A DNA stretch of 64,000 bases from Parvibaculum sp. (GCA_017642695.1 JAEPQD010000001.1:496001-560000), one strand, 5' to 3'; positions 28,509-37,632 are shown, counted from the first letter of the stretch. The notes: a model not told the origin generated them from the letters alone. Program-made: numbers and translations.

Positions 28509-28925
28509 ATGGTCCAGGGTTCCTGCCTCTGCGGCGCGGTGCGTTTCACCGCAAAGGCGATGAGCGGCATCGTCGAGTGTCACTGCTCCATGTGCCGCAA
28601 GGCGGCGGGCGGTGCCAGTGGCGCCTTCTTCGTCGCGCTCCGCAAGGACGTGACCTGGCAAGGCGCGGAACACCTCACGGCCTACCGGAGTTCCGCAGAG
28701 CTCGAGCGCGCCTTCTGTTCGCGCTGCGGCACGGCGATGACGGGCGCGAACCTCGTGGAACCCGACGACACGATCATCCTCGCCGCGAACGCGCTGGACG
28801 GAAACCCGCCCGGCCGCGTGATCGCGCAGGAACACGCCGCCTCGAAAGCGACATGGTTCGAAGGCCATGATGAGGCACCGTCCTTCGACGGGCCTTATCC
28901 TGGATGGGAAAAACTCCGGCCATGA
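28509..28925 (+). CDS. GFA family protein
   Basis: This is a 138-residue GFA-fold zinc protein. Zinc ligands are seen in GSCLCGAVRF, CHCSMCRKA and FCSRCGTAM. The family is named for glutathione-dependent formaldehyde-activating enzyme, although most members have no proven activity. It starts 12 bases after the quinone oxidoreductase and overlaps the next gene by 4 bases (ATGA), so this is one transcript. Confidence 0.9.
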   Translation: MVQGSCLCGAVRFTAKAMSGIVECHCSMCRKAAGGASGAFFVALRKDVTWQGAEHLTAYRSSAELERAFCSRCGTAMTGANLVEPDDTIILAANALDGNPPGRVIAQEHAASKATWFEGHDEAPSFDGPYPGWEKLRP

Positions 28926-29893
28926 AATCCTTCGCGCCCGTTGCTGTCGTTATTGCGCTCTCCCTCTCGTTCATCGCTGCCCCGGCTGCCTCGGCGGAAC
29001 CTTCATGGACCGAGGAGGAAGTCACGCTCGACAACGAGCTCTACGGTACGCTGACCCTGCCGGAAGGGGATGCGCCCGCCGATGCGGCGCTCCTCATCTC
29101 AGGCTCCGGCCCGACCGACCGCGACGGCAATTTTCCCGGCGGACCGAACGACAGTCTGAAAATGCTCGCGGCGGAACTTGGCGACAGGGGTATCGCCTCG
29201 CTCCGCTTCGACAAGCGCGGCACCGGCGAGAGCATCGCCGCTGCGCCCCCGGAAGAAGAACTGCGCGCTGAGACTTTCGTCGAGGACGCGGTGGCCTGGC
29301 TCGAATTCCTCAAGGAGCAAGATCGCGTCCGCCGCACGGTCGCGATCGGGCACAGCGAGGGGGGCCTCGTCGCAACGCTCGCGGCGCAGCGGGAACCCGT
29401 CGCCGGGCTCGTGCTCCTCGCTTCCGCCGGACGCCCCGCGCCCGATCTCATCCGCGAGCAGCTCGCCGGACAGGACCTTCCCGCCGATCTCTCGAAACGC
29501 TCCGACGACATCATTGCAAGCCTGGAACGCGGCGAAACGGTCGATGACGTGCCGCATCAGTTCGACGCTCTCTTCCGCCCGAGCGTGCAGCCCTATCTCA
29601 TCTCCTGGTTCAAATACGATCCTGCCGCCGAACTCGCGAAGACGGCAGGTCCCGTCCTCGTCGTGCAGGGAACGCGCGACCTGCAGGCGCGGCCCGCCGA
29701 TGGCGAGAAACTCGCCGCCGCGCGCGGTGAGACGACGCTCGTCACCATCGAGGAGATGAACCATGTGCTGAAGACGGCGCCGGAAAGCCGCGCGGGAAAC
29801 ATGGCGCTCTATGCAGATCCGTCGGTGCCGCTGGCGGCAGGGCTCGCCGATACGATCGCCGATTTCATCGGCAAGATGGCGGCGCCCGACTAG
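28922..29893 (+). CDS. Secreted alpha/beta hydrolase
   Basis: This is a 323-residue exported hydrolase. A Sec signal peptide (MKSFAPVAVVIALSLSFIAA, cleavage near ASA/EP) is followed by an alpha/beta fold with LISGSGPTDRDGN, RFDKRGTGES, the nucleophile elbow GHSEGG (Ser145), VVQGTRDLQ and the catalytic-His region EMNHVLK. It belongs to the DUF3887/serine-aminopeptidase-like esterases, acting in the periplasm. It overlaps the GFA gene and converges on the PAS gene with 4 bases shared. Confidence 0.9.
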   Translation: MKSFAPVAVVIALSLSFIAAPAASAEPSWTEEEVTLDNELYGTLTLPEGDAPADAALLISGSGPTDRDGNFPGGPNDSLKMLAAELGDRGIASLRFDKRGTGESIAAAPPEEELRAETFVEDAVAWLEFLKEQDRVRRTVAIGHSEGGLVATLAAQREPVAGLVLLASAGRPAPDLIREQLAGQDLPADLSKRSDDIIASLERGETVDDVPHQFDALFRPSVQPYLISWFKYDPAAELAKTAGPVLVVQGTRDLQARPADGEKLAAARGETTLVTIEEMNHVLKTAPESRAGNMALYADPSVPLAAGLADTIADFIGKMAAPD

Positions 29894-30558
29894 GCGAGAA
29901 GCCGGGACGCGTTTTTCGGCAGACCGTATCCGATATCGATGAAGGCGGCGCGGCGCAGCGCGATGTCGCCCGAATAGCCGACCTTCTTCGACCAGGACGC
30001 TTCCTTCAGTTCGACCCCCATCACCGTGCCGATGACGCGCGGACTGCCGTCGCTGCCCGCCGCGACGGGGAGCGTCAGAAGTTCACAAGGGTGAATGCCG
30101 CCCGATCCGTCCGGCAGCTCGCGGATCATGACAAGGCCACAAGGCGTATCGTGCAGTGCCTTCATGCGCGCGACGTCGGCAGCGCGGCCTTCGTAGTCGC
30201 CCTCATAGAGACGTGAACCTGTGAGGTCGCGTCCAGCCGCGGCGGCAAGCGCAGAACCGAAGATGCGGATGACAAGTTCATCGCCGTCCCAGCTCATGTA
30301 GCGGATATAGGGAAGAAGCTGACGGAGCGCCCTGGGGCTCACATCGTCCGCGGAGGGCATCGCCGCGTCGCCGCGCGCCTCAAACCACCAGGCGAGAAGC
30401 TGGTGACCGACCGGGCTCAGCCTGATGCCGCCGTGACGGTCCGGAACGTCGGAGGCGTCGCCCGCGATATCGGCGCGCGCATTGAGCGCATAGTCGCGGT
30501 CGAGCGCGCGGGAGACCCAGCCGGGCGCGATCTCGTCATTGTCGTCAAGCGTGCTCAT
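29890..30558 (-). CDS. PAS_5 domain protein (copy 1 of 3)
   Basis: This is a 222-residue soluble protein made mainly of a PAS_5 (DUF1457-type) domain. The core is RALRQLLPYIRYMSWDGDELVIRIFGSAL...TGSRLYEGDY, then CGLVMIRE and a C-terminal block (LRRAAFIDIGYG). There is no kinase, cyclase or HTH output. Stand-alone PAS proteins of this type in alphaproteobacteria can act as cell-cycle or stress signal adaptors. It is the last of three tandem paralogues, about 6 bases after copy 2. Confidence 0.88.
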   Translation of the reverse strand: MSTLDDNDEIAPGWVSRALDRDYALNARADIAGDASDVPDRHGGIRLSPVGHQLLAWWFEARGDAAMPSADDVSPRALRQLLPYIRYMSWDGDELVIRIFGSALAAAAGRDLTGSRLYEGDYEGRAADVARMKALHDTPCGLVMIRELPDGSGGIHPCELLTLPVAAGSDGSPRVIGTVMGVELKEASWSKKVGYSGDIALRRAAFIDIGYGLPKNASRLLA

Positions 30559-30564
30559 GCAGCC

Positions 30565-31236
30565 TCAGGCCGAAAGGGAAGCAGCAGCATCGGGGATGCC
30601 ATTGCCGATGTCGAAGAAGATCGCGCGGCGAAGCGTCAGCGGCGGCGAGAGCCTGAAATCGACATCGCCGTCGGGCATCCGTTCGCGTGCCATTACCGTC
30701 CCGATGATGCGGTCCTTGCCGTCATTGCCGCCGGAGACGGGCAGTGTCATCAGCTCGCAGAGATAGGGCTGCCCGGCCGGCGTCTTCAGTTCGCGGATCA
30801 ACAGCAGACCGCAGGGATGAGAATGAAGCAGGCGGAGCCGCGCCTTGTCCGCCGCCTTGCCTGGATAATCGATATCATCGCCGAACGTGTCGGAACCGGT
30901 GAGATCGAGGCCTGTCGCCTCGGCGAGTGCGCTGCCGTAGATGCGGAAGACAAGGCGATCATTCTCCTCCCAGCTCAGATAGCGCATATAGGGAAGGAGT
31001 TCGACAAGCGCGCGCGGACTGACATTGTCGGGCGCTGGCATGATGCGCGTCCCCCGTGCTTCGAGCCACCACGCATAGAACTGATGGCTGAGAGGCGTGA
31101 GATCGATGTCGCCGATCATTCGTGGCGCCGCGTCTGCCGAACCGGCAAGACGCGCTTTCGCATTCTCCACCGCCGCCCATTCCATATGCGGCCGAACCCA
31201 CGCGGCACGGCGTTGTTGTTCGTTCTCGACGGTCAT
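30565..31236 (-). CDS. PAS_5 domain protein (copy 2 of 3)
   Basis: This is a 223-residue paralogue of its neighbours. The shared pattern is an N-terminal WAAVENAKARLAGSADAAPR segment, FYAWWLEARGTRIMP, SPRALVELLPYMRYLSW, FRIYGSALAEATGLDLTGSDTF, HPCGLLLIREL, and a C-terminal LRRAIFFDIGNG. This copy has FGDDIDYPG in place of the shorter loop in copy 1. There is no output domain. Copies 2 and 3 are more alike in their N-terminal part than copy 1 is to either. Confidence 0.88.
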   Translation of the reverse strand: MTVENEQQRRAAWVRPHMEWAAVENAKARLAGSADAAPRMIGDIDLTPLSHQFYAWWLEARGTRIMPAPDNVSPRALVELLPYMRYLSWEENDRLVFRIYGSALAEATGLDLTGSDTFGDDIDYPGKAADKARLRLLHSHPCGLLLIRELKTPAGQPYLCELMTLPVSGGNDGKDRIIGTVMARERMPDGDVDFRLSPPLTLRRAIFFDIGNGIPDAAASLSA

Positions 31237-31332
31237 GAACTTCCTGTCTGTCCCTGCCAGGGGGATGACTAAGCGCTCAACCTAGAAAGAAGAAGTGAAG
31301 AAAGATTAACGGCGCGACGCCGCCACGCCGCT

Positions 31333-32004
31333 TCAAACGCCGAAACCGAGCGCCGGATCGGGAACACCGTGGCCTGTATCGAAATAGATGGCCCGGCGCA
31401 GCGTCAGCGGGCCGGCGAAGACGACCTCGACATTCCATTCCCGCATCTTCACGGCAGGCACCACCGTGCCAATGATACGCGCCTTACCGTCAATGCCGGG
31501 CGCTATGGGCAGCGTCATGAACTCGCAAGGGTAAAGCTTGCCGTCACGGCCATAGACATCGCGCACCATCACGATGCCGCAGGGTTGGGCATGAAGCATT
31601 TTCAGGCGCGCGCGGTCGATCGCGACCTCGTCATGAGCATTCGCGAAAATGCCGTGGCCCGTGAGATCGAAACCGCTCGCCTCGACCAGCGCGCTGCCAT
31701 AGATACGGAAGACGAGGTTGTCGTCATCTTCCCAGCAGAGATAGCGGATATAGGGAAGAAGTTCGACAAGAGCGCGCGGGCTGACGTCGTCGGGACCGGG
31801 CATTGCCCGCCCCTCGCGCGCCTCGAGCCACCACGCAAGAATCTGCCGTCCGGGATTGGACAGAGTGACGCCACCGATCTCCGTGGGAACGTGGTCGATC
31901 GGACCGGCAAGCCGCGCCCGGGCGTTCTCGACCGCCGACCACTCCATGAGCGGCTGCATCCAGGTCGGCCGTGAATCGCCGGTTCCGTGCCTGCTGACCG
32001 TCAT
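31333..32004 (-). CDS. PAS_5 domain protein (copy 3 of 3)
   Basis: This is a 223-residue PAS_5 protein. The motifs are WSAVENARARLAGPIDHVP, ILAWWLEAREGRAMPGPDDVSPRALVELLPY, FRIYGSALVEASGFDLTGH, QPCGIVMVRD and LRRAIYFDTGHG. It is the first gene of the leftward triplet; a 96-base gap precedes copy 2, so copy 2 may have its own promoter. Rho lies immediately downstream of the block's other side, 63 bases from this start, also leftward but upstream in reading order. Confidence 0.86.
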   Translation of the reverse strand: MTVSRHGTGDSRPTWMQPLMEWSAVENARARLAGPIDHVPTEIGGVTLSNPGRQILAWWLEAREGRAMPGPDDVSPRALVELLPYIRYLCWEDDDNLVFRIYGSALVEASGFDLTGHGIFANAHDEVAIDRARLKMLHAQPCGIVMVRDVYGRDGKLYPCEFMTLPIAPGIDGKARIIGTVVPAVKMREWNVEVVFAGPLTLRRAIYFDTGHGVPDPALGFGV

Positions 32005-32067
32005 CGAACCCTACTCAACCCGCCTCACGTATCGCTTGCAGGCAAAAGAATAGCAGGTTTTCCGGGA

Positions 32068-33333
32068 TCAGGTATTCATGCTGTCGAAGAACTCGCCGTT
32101 GTTCTTGGTCTGCTTGAGCTTGTCGAGCAGGAACTCGATGGCGTCGACCGTGCCCATCGGATTGAGGATACGGCGGAGCACATACATCTTCGAGAGCTGA
32201 CCCTTGTCGACCAGGAGCTCTTCCTTGCGGGTGCCGGACTTGAGGATGTCGATTGCGGGGAAGACACGCTTGTCCGCGATCTTGCGGTCGAGAATGATTT
32301 CCGAGTTACCGGTACCCTTGAACTCTTCGAAGATGACTTCGTCCATGCGGCTGCCTGTGTCGATCAGCGCCGTGGCGATGATGGTGAGCGATCCGCCTTC
32401 CTCGATGTTACGCGCGGCGCCGAAGAAGCGCTTGGGGCGCTGCAGCGCGTTGGCATCGACACCGCCGGTCAGCACCTTGCCCGAGGACGGCACCACCGTG
32501 TTGTAGGCGCGGCCGAGACGCGTGATCGAGTCGAGCAGGATCACGACGTCGCGGCCATGTTCGACGAGGCGCTTCGCCTTCTCGATCACCATTTCGGCGA
32601 CCTGGACGTGGCGCTGCGCCGGTTCGTCGAAGGTCGACGAGATGACCTCGCCCTTCACCGAACGCTGCATGTCGGTCACTTCTTCCGGGCGCTCGTCGAT
32701 CAGAAGCACGATCAGATAGCACTCGGGATGGTTGGTCGTGATCGAATGGGCGATGTTCTGCAGCAGAACCGTCTTGCCGGTGCGGGGCGGTGCGACGATG
32801 AGGCCGCGCTGGCCCTTGCCGAGCGGCGCGACGATGTCAATGACCCGGGAGGAACGGTCCTTCAGCGTCGGATCGTCGACTTCCATCTCGAGCTTCGAAT
32901 CCGGATAGAGCGGCGTCAGATTGTCGAAATGGACCTTGTGGCGCGCCTTGTCCGGGCTTTCGAAATTGACCGTCGAGACCTTCAGCAGCGCGAAATAGCG
33001 TTCGCCATCCTTCGGGCTTCGGATCTCGCCCTCGACCGTGTCGCCGGTCCGGAGCGAGAAACGGCGGATCTGCGAAGGGGAAACGTAGATGTCGTCGGGA
33101 CCCGGCAGATAGTTCGCTTCCGGCGAGCGCAGAAAGCCGAACCCGTCCGGCAGCACTTCCACCACGCCCTCGCCGATGATGTCGACGCCCTGTTCGGCAT
33201 ACTGCTTCAGGATCGCGAACATCATGTCCTGCGTCCGGAGCGTGGAGGCGTTTTCAACCTCGAGTTCTTCCGCGAGCGCCAGAAGGTCTGTCGGGGATTT
33301 GGCCTTGAGGTCCTGCAGTTTGATCTGCGTCAT
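32068..33333 (-). CDS. rho: Transcription termination factor Rho
   Basis: This is a 421-residue hexameric RNA helicase that ends transcription. The N-terminal Rho_N segment ([22 protein letters not shown]) is followed by the RNA-binding cold-shock-like domain ([29 protein letters not shown]) and the RecA-like ATPase with [11 protein letters not shown] (Walker A), [16 protein letters not shown] (Walker B) and the Q/R-loop region ([20 protein letters not shown]). The start is ATG 33333 (MTQIKLQ); a longer ATG at 33378 is unlikely. It sits in the hemE-hemH-hemJ-rho order, with a 365-base leader. Confidence 0.98.
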   Translation of the reverse strand: MTQIKLQDLKAKSPTDLLALAEELEVENASTLRTQDMMFAILKQYAEQGVDIIGEGVVEVLPDGFGFLRSPEANYLPGPDDIYVSPSQIRRFSLRTGDTVEGEIRSPKDGERYFALLKVSTVNFESPDKARHKVHFDNLTPLYPDSKLEMEVDDPTLKDRSSRVIDIVAPLGKGQRGLIVAPPRTGKTVLLQNIAHSITTNHPECYLIVLLIDERPEEVTDMQRSVKGEVISSTFDEPAQRHVQVAEMVIEKAKRLVEHGRDVVILLDSITRLGRAYNTVVPSSGKVLTGGVDANALQRPKRFFGAARNIEEGGSLTIIATALIDTGSRMDEVIFEEFKGTGNSEIILDRKIADKRVFPAIDILKSGTRKEELLVDKGQLSKMYVLRRILNPMGTVDAIEFLLDKLKQTKNNGEFFDSMNT

Positions 33334-33698
33334 CGGCTTGATCGGTCTTTCTCTGGGGGTTTCCGCCGTACCGCCCATTTTTCAGGGCCGGGTCTCATGA
33401 GAGAGGGGGAAATCTTTCTGGAAGGGGAAGGATAGAACGGGTCTGCGAAGGAGTGATGATGTGTCGGGGAAACGGGCCTTGAGGTCTCTTTCCGTCGCCG
33501 CCTCGGTCTCGGGCTTTTTGCCTCGATTACCCTTGGCGGGGTCTTCTGGCTGCCGCAACGCGCCTCGAAATGGAAGGAACGCCTTGTCGGAGCCGGGAAA
33601 GAACATAGGAAGGCCGCCGGAAGAAATCCGGCTTTCAAACCCATATAAAGCCAGCCGGTTCCGATTTCAACGGAAATTGGATGGCAAAAACGAAATGG
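33334..33698 (-). other. Long leader between hemJ and rho
   Basis: These 365 bases precede rho and follow hemJ on the same strand. The only structure I see is a 6-bp hairpin GCCGGA-5-TCCGGC (33616-33632). A long leader fits Rho autoregulation, known in other bacteria, but no specific element is visible. There is no good coding sequence on either strand. Confidence 0.4.
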
Positions 33699-34142
33699 CT
33701 AGAAGGGCTTCGCCACGGCGAGCAGGACGATGAAGATCACGAGGACGGGCGGCGCCTCGTTGACGATGCGGTAGAAGCGCGCGTCCTTGGTGTTTTCGTC
33801 GCGTTCGAAATCCTTGCGCCAGCGCGAAAACATGCCGTGAAGCCCGGCCATGACGAGGATCAGCACGAGCTTCACCTGCATCCAGTGATCGGAGAAGAGC
33901 GCCGGGTTAATGGCAAGCATCAGGATGCCGAAGAAGAAGGTCGCGATCATCGCCGGGTTGACGATACCCCGGAGCAGCCGCCGCTCCATCACCTTGAAGG
34001 TCTCGGACTTGTCGGACCCGGGCGCGGCGTCGGCATGATAGACGAAGAGACGCGGCAGATAAGCCATGCCGGCCATCCAGAAGATCACCGAAATGATGTG
34101 AAGAGCCTTGATCCAGACATAGTATTCGAGAAGAAAACCCAT
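33699..34142 (-). CDS. hemJ: Protoporphyrinogen oxidase HemJ
   Basis: This is a 147-residue membrane protein with four hydrophobic segments. It carries the HemJ family pattern: an N-terminal His in WIKALHIISVIFWMAGMAYLPRLFVYH, then FKVMERRLLRGIVNPAM, HWMQVKLVLILVMAGLHG and the C-terminal FYRIVNEAPP. HemJ oxidises protoporphyrinogen IX to protoporphyrin IX, the penultimate step of haem synthesis, in the inner membrane. It directly follows hemH in the hemE-hemH-hemJ order, which supports the assignment. Confidence 0.92.
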   Translation of the reverse strand: MGFLLEYYVWIKALHIISVIFWMAGMAYLPRLFVYHADAAPGSDKSETFKVMERRLLRGIVNPAMIATFFFGILMLAINPALFSDHWMQVKLVLILVMAGLHGMFSRWRKDFERDENTKDARFYRIVNEAPPVLVIFIVLLAVAKPF

Positions 34143-34156
34143 TCTCTTCTTTTCCC

Positions 34157-35218
34157 TTATTGGCGGATCGTCTTCAGGCCCGCGTCTTTCGTACAGACAT
34201 GGCCGGCAGCATCCTCCGGGCAGAGAATGGTGTCCCGGGCCTGCGCCTCACGGACCAGCCGGGCAAGCCCCTGGATAAAAGCGGGCTCCGTGCCGAGCGC
34301 AGGCACGCGGAGATAGGAGGGTACGCCCGCCTCCTTCGCGAGATGCCCGTATTCCTTGTCGAGCTCAACCAGCGTTTCCGAATGTTCCGAGACGAAGGCG
34401 ACGGGCAACACAATGAGGGACTTGCCCTCGGTGCCGGCCCGCCGGATCTCGTCATCGGTCGCGGGCCCGATCCATTCAAGCGGACCGACACGGCTCTGGT
34501 AGCAGGTCACCCAGTCGAGACCGTCGATCCCGAGTTTTGCCACGATGGCAGCGCAACTCTGCTCGACCTGGGCCTGATAGGGGTCGCCCGCCTCGATCAC
34601 CTTTTTCGGCAAGCCGTGGGCCGAGAAAAGGACGCGAAATCCTTCATGACCTCCCGCTTCGCTAATGGCATTTGCCAGAAGCGCCGCATATCCGGCTACA
34701 AAACCCTCATCTGCCGGATAACAACAGACGGCCCTTGCCGGGACGGCAAGCTCCGCTTTCGCAGCCGCCCGCTCCCAGTCCTTGAGGGACGATTCCGTCG
34801 TCGTGGTCGAGTATTGCGGATAAAGCGGCAGCAGCACGATTTCGTCGGCACCCCAGTCCTTCGCTTCCCGCGCCGCTTCTTCCGCGAAAGGATGCCAGTA
34901 GCGCATGGCGAGAAAAGCACGAACCTCGGACTCGCCATTGGCTAAGGCGGCTTCGAGCGCCCGGCCCTGCGCCTCCGTCAACGGCACCAGCGGCGAGCCG
35001 CCACCAAGCGCGGCATAGATCTCCCTTGCCACAGGGGCACGGCGCTTCGAGACCAGCTTCGCGATCAGCCAGCGCAACGGGTTCGGCACCCGGATGATCG
35101 CCGGGTCATTGAACAGGTTGAACAGGAACGGCTCGACGGCATCGGGACTGTCAGGTCCGCCAAGGTTGAACAGGATGATTGCGGTCTTTTTCCGCGGAAC
35201 GCCGCTCAAGACCGCCAC
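34157..35218 (-). CDS. hemH: Ferrochelatase
   Basis: This is a 353-residue ferrochelatase that inserts ferrous iron into protoporphyrin IX. The motifs are AIILFNLGGPDSPDAVEPFLFNLFNDP at the N-terminus, YPQYSTTTTESSLKDW, VLFSAHGLPKKVIEAGDPY (catalytic His), YQSRVGPLEWIGP and VAFVSEHSETLVELD. The start is GTG at 35218, overlapping the hemE stop by 13 bases. A TTG at 35209, 8 bases after GGAG, is also possible. Confidence 0.96.
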   Translation of the reverse strand: MAVLSGVPRKKTAIILFNLGGPDSPDAVEPFLFNLFNDPAIIRVPNPLRWLIAKLVSKRRAPVAREIYAALGGGSPLVPLTEAQGRALEAALANGESEVRAFLAMRYWHPFAEEAAREAKDWGADEIVLLPLYPQYSTTTTESSLKDWERAAAKAELAVPARAVCCYPADEGFVAGYAALLANAISEAGGHEGFRVLFSAHGLPKKVIEAGDPYQAQVEQSCAAIVAKLGIDGLDWVTCYQSRVGPLEWIGPATDDEIRRAGTEGKSLIVLPVAFVSEHSETLVELDKEYGHLAKEAGVPSYLRVPALGTEPAFIQGLARLVREAQARDTILCPEDAAGHVCTKDAGLKTIRQ

Positions 35219-36258
35219 TCCTGCACCAGCCTTACCAGCTCCGCGACATGCTCGGGCGGCGTCTGCGGCACGATGCCGTGGCCAAGATTGAAGATGAACG
35301 GGCCCTGACCCAGCGTTTCAAGGATATGGAGCGCCTGACGGCGCATCTCCGCACCGCCCGCGACGAGCAGCAGAGGATCGAGATTGCCCTGAAGGCAACC
35401 TGCCTTTTGAAGATTGTCCCGCGCCCATGCCGGGCTCACCCCGGTGTCCAGGCTGAGGCCCGTCACGCCAGTTTCGCGGAAATAGCGCTCCGCCATCCCG
35501 CCCGCGCCGCGCGGAAAGGCAATCACCGGCACATCAGGGAAACGCTCTTTCAGCTTCTTGCGGATCGCCTTCATCGGCAGCAGCGCGAACCGCTCGAAGG
35601 AAAGTTCAGGCAGGCTTCCCGCCCAGGTATCGAACACCTGCAGCACCTCGGCGCCTGCCTCGACCTGTGCGGACAGATGCTCGACCGTCGCTTCGACCAG
35701 AAGGTCGATCAGCATCTGAAACTCATCCGGCGCGCGATAGGCCCATGCCTTTGCCGCCGCCTGGTCGGGTGAACCGCGCCCGCCAACCATATAGGTCGCG
35801 ACCGTCCAGGGCGCACCGGCGAAACCGATCAGGGTGGTCTCGGACGGAAGGCTGCCGGAAAGCCGTGTGACCGTCTCGTAGACCGGCGCAAGCTTGCCCC
35901 TCACGACATCAGGGGACGACAGTTTCGCCAGAGCGGCAAGATCGGTAACGGGCTCGAGCACCGGTCCTTCGCCTTCCTTGAAGGCAACCTTCTGACCGAG
36001 AGCGTCCGGCACCACGAGAATATCTGAAAAGAGGATCGCCGCGTCGAAGCCGAACCGGCGGATCGGCTGCAACGTGACCTCCTCCGCAAAGTCCGGCGTG
36101 TAGCAGAGATCGAGAAAACTGCCTGCCTCCGCCCGCACCTTCCGGTATTCGGGCAGATAGCGTCCCGCCTGGCGCATCAGCCAGACAGGAATGCCATTCG
36201 CCTTCTCGCCTGCGAGTGCCTTGAGCAGCTTCTTTCTGGGAGCCTTTCGATCGCTCAA
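35206..36258 (-). CDS. hemE: Uroporphyrinogen decarboxylase
   Basis: This is a 350-residue enzyme that converts uroporphyrinogen III to coproporphyrinogen III. The signatures are PVWLMRQAGRYLPEYR near the N-terminus, LFSDILVVPDALGQ, GFAGAPWTVATYM and DTWAGSL, with the C-terminal FNLGHGIVPQTPPEHV. The start is TTG at 36258 (LSDRKAPRKKLL), which follows a GGAAAAGAAC site; an in-frame ATG at 36393 would place codons in the AT-rich gap and is less likely. It borders the putative oriC. Confidence 0.96.
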   Translation of the reverse strand: MSDRKAPRKKLLKALAGEKANGIPVWLMRQAGRYLPEYRKVRAEAGSFLDLCYTPDFAEEVTLQPIRRFGFDAAILFSDILVVPDALGQKVAFKEGEGPVLEPVTDLAALAKLSSPDVVRGKLAPVYETVTRLSGSLPSETTLIGFAGAPWTVATYMVGGRGSPDQAAAKAWAYRAPDEFQMLIDLLVEATVEHLSAQVEAGAEVLQVFDTWAGSLPELSFERFALLPMKAIRKKLKERFPDVPVIAFPRGAGGMAERYFRETGVTGLSLDTGVSPAWARDNLQKAGCLQGNLDPLLLVAGGAEMRRQALHILETLGQGPFIFNLGHGIVPQTPPEHVAELVRLVQEWRS

Positions 36259-36801
36259 CCGTTCTTTTCCTAACCCTATAAAAGAATCTTGTTTGTAGTG
36301 GATAGTGGTGGATGCCTGTGAAGCACGGGGATCATTTTTCGCTCCCGTTTCTTCCACAGACATGCAGCCGTCACACGGGACCCCGCCCGGCACCCGCCTT
36401 CTATGCCACAGCCTGTTGACGATTGCAGCCCGTCACGCTGACGCGCCTTGTTACGCAGACCCTTGCCCTGTGGATTGCCACCGCATGCAAAACCGTTAAT
36501 AGCGGGGACAAGTCGCGCGACAGGCGCTGACCTCGCGGTCATACCCATTTTCCGCAAGCGGGAGACGGCGTTTCCCACCAGTGAGATGGAATCGGGGAGC
36601 GAAAACGAAGCACGGGTATGACCGGGTAGGGCTTCAATCCTTAAGCCCGCTTACACCCGTTAATCACAGCTTTCCACAGGCACGGGGCGAACATGCGCTC
36701 CCACTGTTATGGCTTGCAGAAAAAGAATTGGCCCCGGCGGGACGCGCCCGATACCTTTGCCAGCCGGCGGCGCTGCCGCCGGACCCTGCGGACCGGAGTT
36801 C
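36259..36801. other. Putative chromosome replication origin (oriC)
   Basis: This is a 543-base non-coding gap between hemE (leftward) and ppsR (rightward). In Caulobacter and many relatives the chromosome origin lies between these genes, and the downstream ppsR-maf-aroE-coaE-dnaQ order here is the same. Five 9-mers are within two mismatches of TTATCCACA: 36297-36305 (minus), 36350-36358, 36469-36477 (minus), 36660-36668 and 36670-36678. Two GANTC sites lie at 36284 and 36589. A hairpin (CCGGCGGC-GCT-GCCGCCGG) lies at 36764-36782, just before the ppsR start. Confidence 0.75.
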
Positions 36802-37626
36802 ATGAGCAACAAGCGCGTCTTTCATCTTCATCTCGTTTCCGATGCGACCGGCGAAACGCTGAACATGGTCGCGCGCGCGGCGTGCGCGCAATACGAGGAC
36901 GCCCGCCCGATCGAACATGTCTATGCCCTGGTGCGCGGACCGAAGCAGCTCGAACGCGCGCTTGGCGAGATCGAGAACGCGCCCGGCCTCGTCATGTTCA
37001 CGATGGTGAACGACCAGCTGCGCGAGCGGCTGGAGAAACGCTGCGCGGAAATCCAGACACCCTGCATCTCCGTGCTCGACCCGGCAATGCAGGCGCTCGG
37101 CAAGTATCTCGGCAAGGAATCGTCCCACAAGCCGGGCTCGCAGCACATCATGGATGCCGAATATTTCGATCGCATCGCGGCGCTCAACTACACGATGAGC
37201 CATGATGACGGGCAGTCGGCGGGAGACCTCAACGAGGCCGACATCATCCTTCTCGGCGTCAGCCGCACCTCGAAGACGCCGACCTGCATCTATCTCGCGA
37301 ACCGCGGCATCAAGGCGGCGAACATCCCGATCGTGCCGAACGCGCCGCTGCCGCCGGATCTCGAAAGCGTCGAGCATCCGCTCGTCGTCGGCCTCACCAC
37401 GAGCCCGGATCGCCTGGTGCAAATCCGCAAGAACCGTCTGCTTTCGCTGCACGAGAACACGGACACGGATTATGTCGCACCGGACGTCGTTGCCGACGAG
37501 ATTTCCTTCGCACGCCGGCTTTTTGCCAGGAACGGCTGGCCAGTGATCGACGTCACGCGGCGCTCCATCGAGGAGACGGCCGCAGCGGTACTGAACCTCT
37601 ACAATGAACGCCAGCGCAGCGCCTGA
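36802..37626 (+). CDS. ppsR: Pyruvate, phosphate dikinase regulatory protein (DUF299, kinase/pyrophosphorylase)
   Basis: This is a 274-residue DUF299 protein that inactivates and reactivates PEP synthase or PPDK by phosphorylation and phosphorolysis. The motifs are FHLHLVSDATGETLNMVARA at the N-terminus, the P-loop-like GVSRTSKTPTCIYLANRG near residue 150, and the C-terminal VIDVTRRSIEETAA. The ATG at 36802 follows GGAG. It is the first gene right of the putative origin, the position of its homologue in Caulobacter and Rickettsia. Confidence 0.93.
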   Translation: MSNKRVFHLHLVSDATGETLNMVARAACAQYEDARPIEHVYALVRGPKQLERALGEIENAPGLVMFTMVNDQLRERLEKRCAEIQTPCISVLDPAMQALGKYLGKESSHKPGSQHIMDAEYFDRIAALNYTMSHDDGQSAGDLNEADIILLGVSRTSKTPTCIYLANRGIKAANIPIVPNAPLPPDLESVEHPLVVGLTTSPDRLVQIRKNRLLSLHENTDTDYVAPDVVADEISFARRLFARNGWPVIDVTRRSIEETAAAVLNLYNERQRSA

Positions 37627-37632
37627 TTTGCC

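Noticed and set aside
25788-28868. 1026-codon open frame on the minus strand
   Set aside because: It runs antisense through four genes with clear family motifs on the plus strand.
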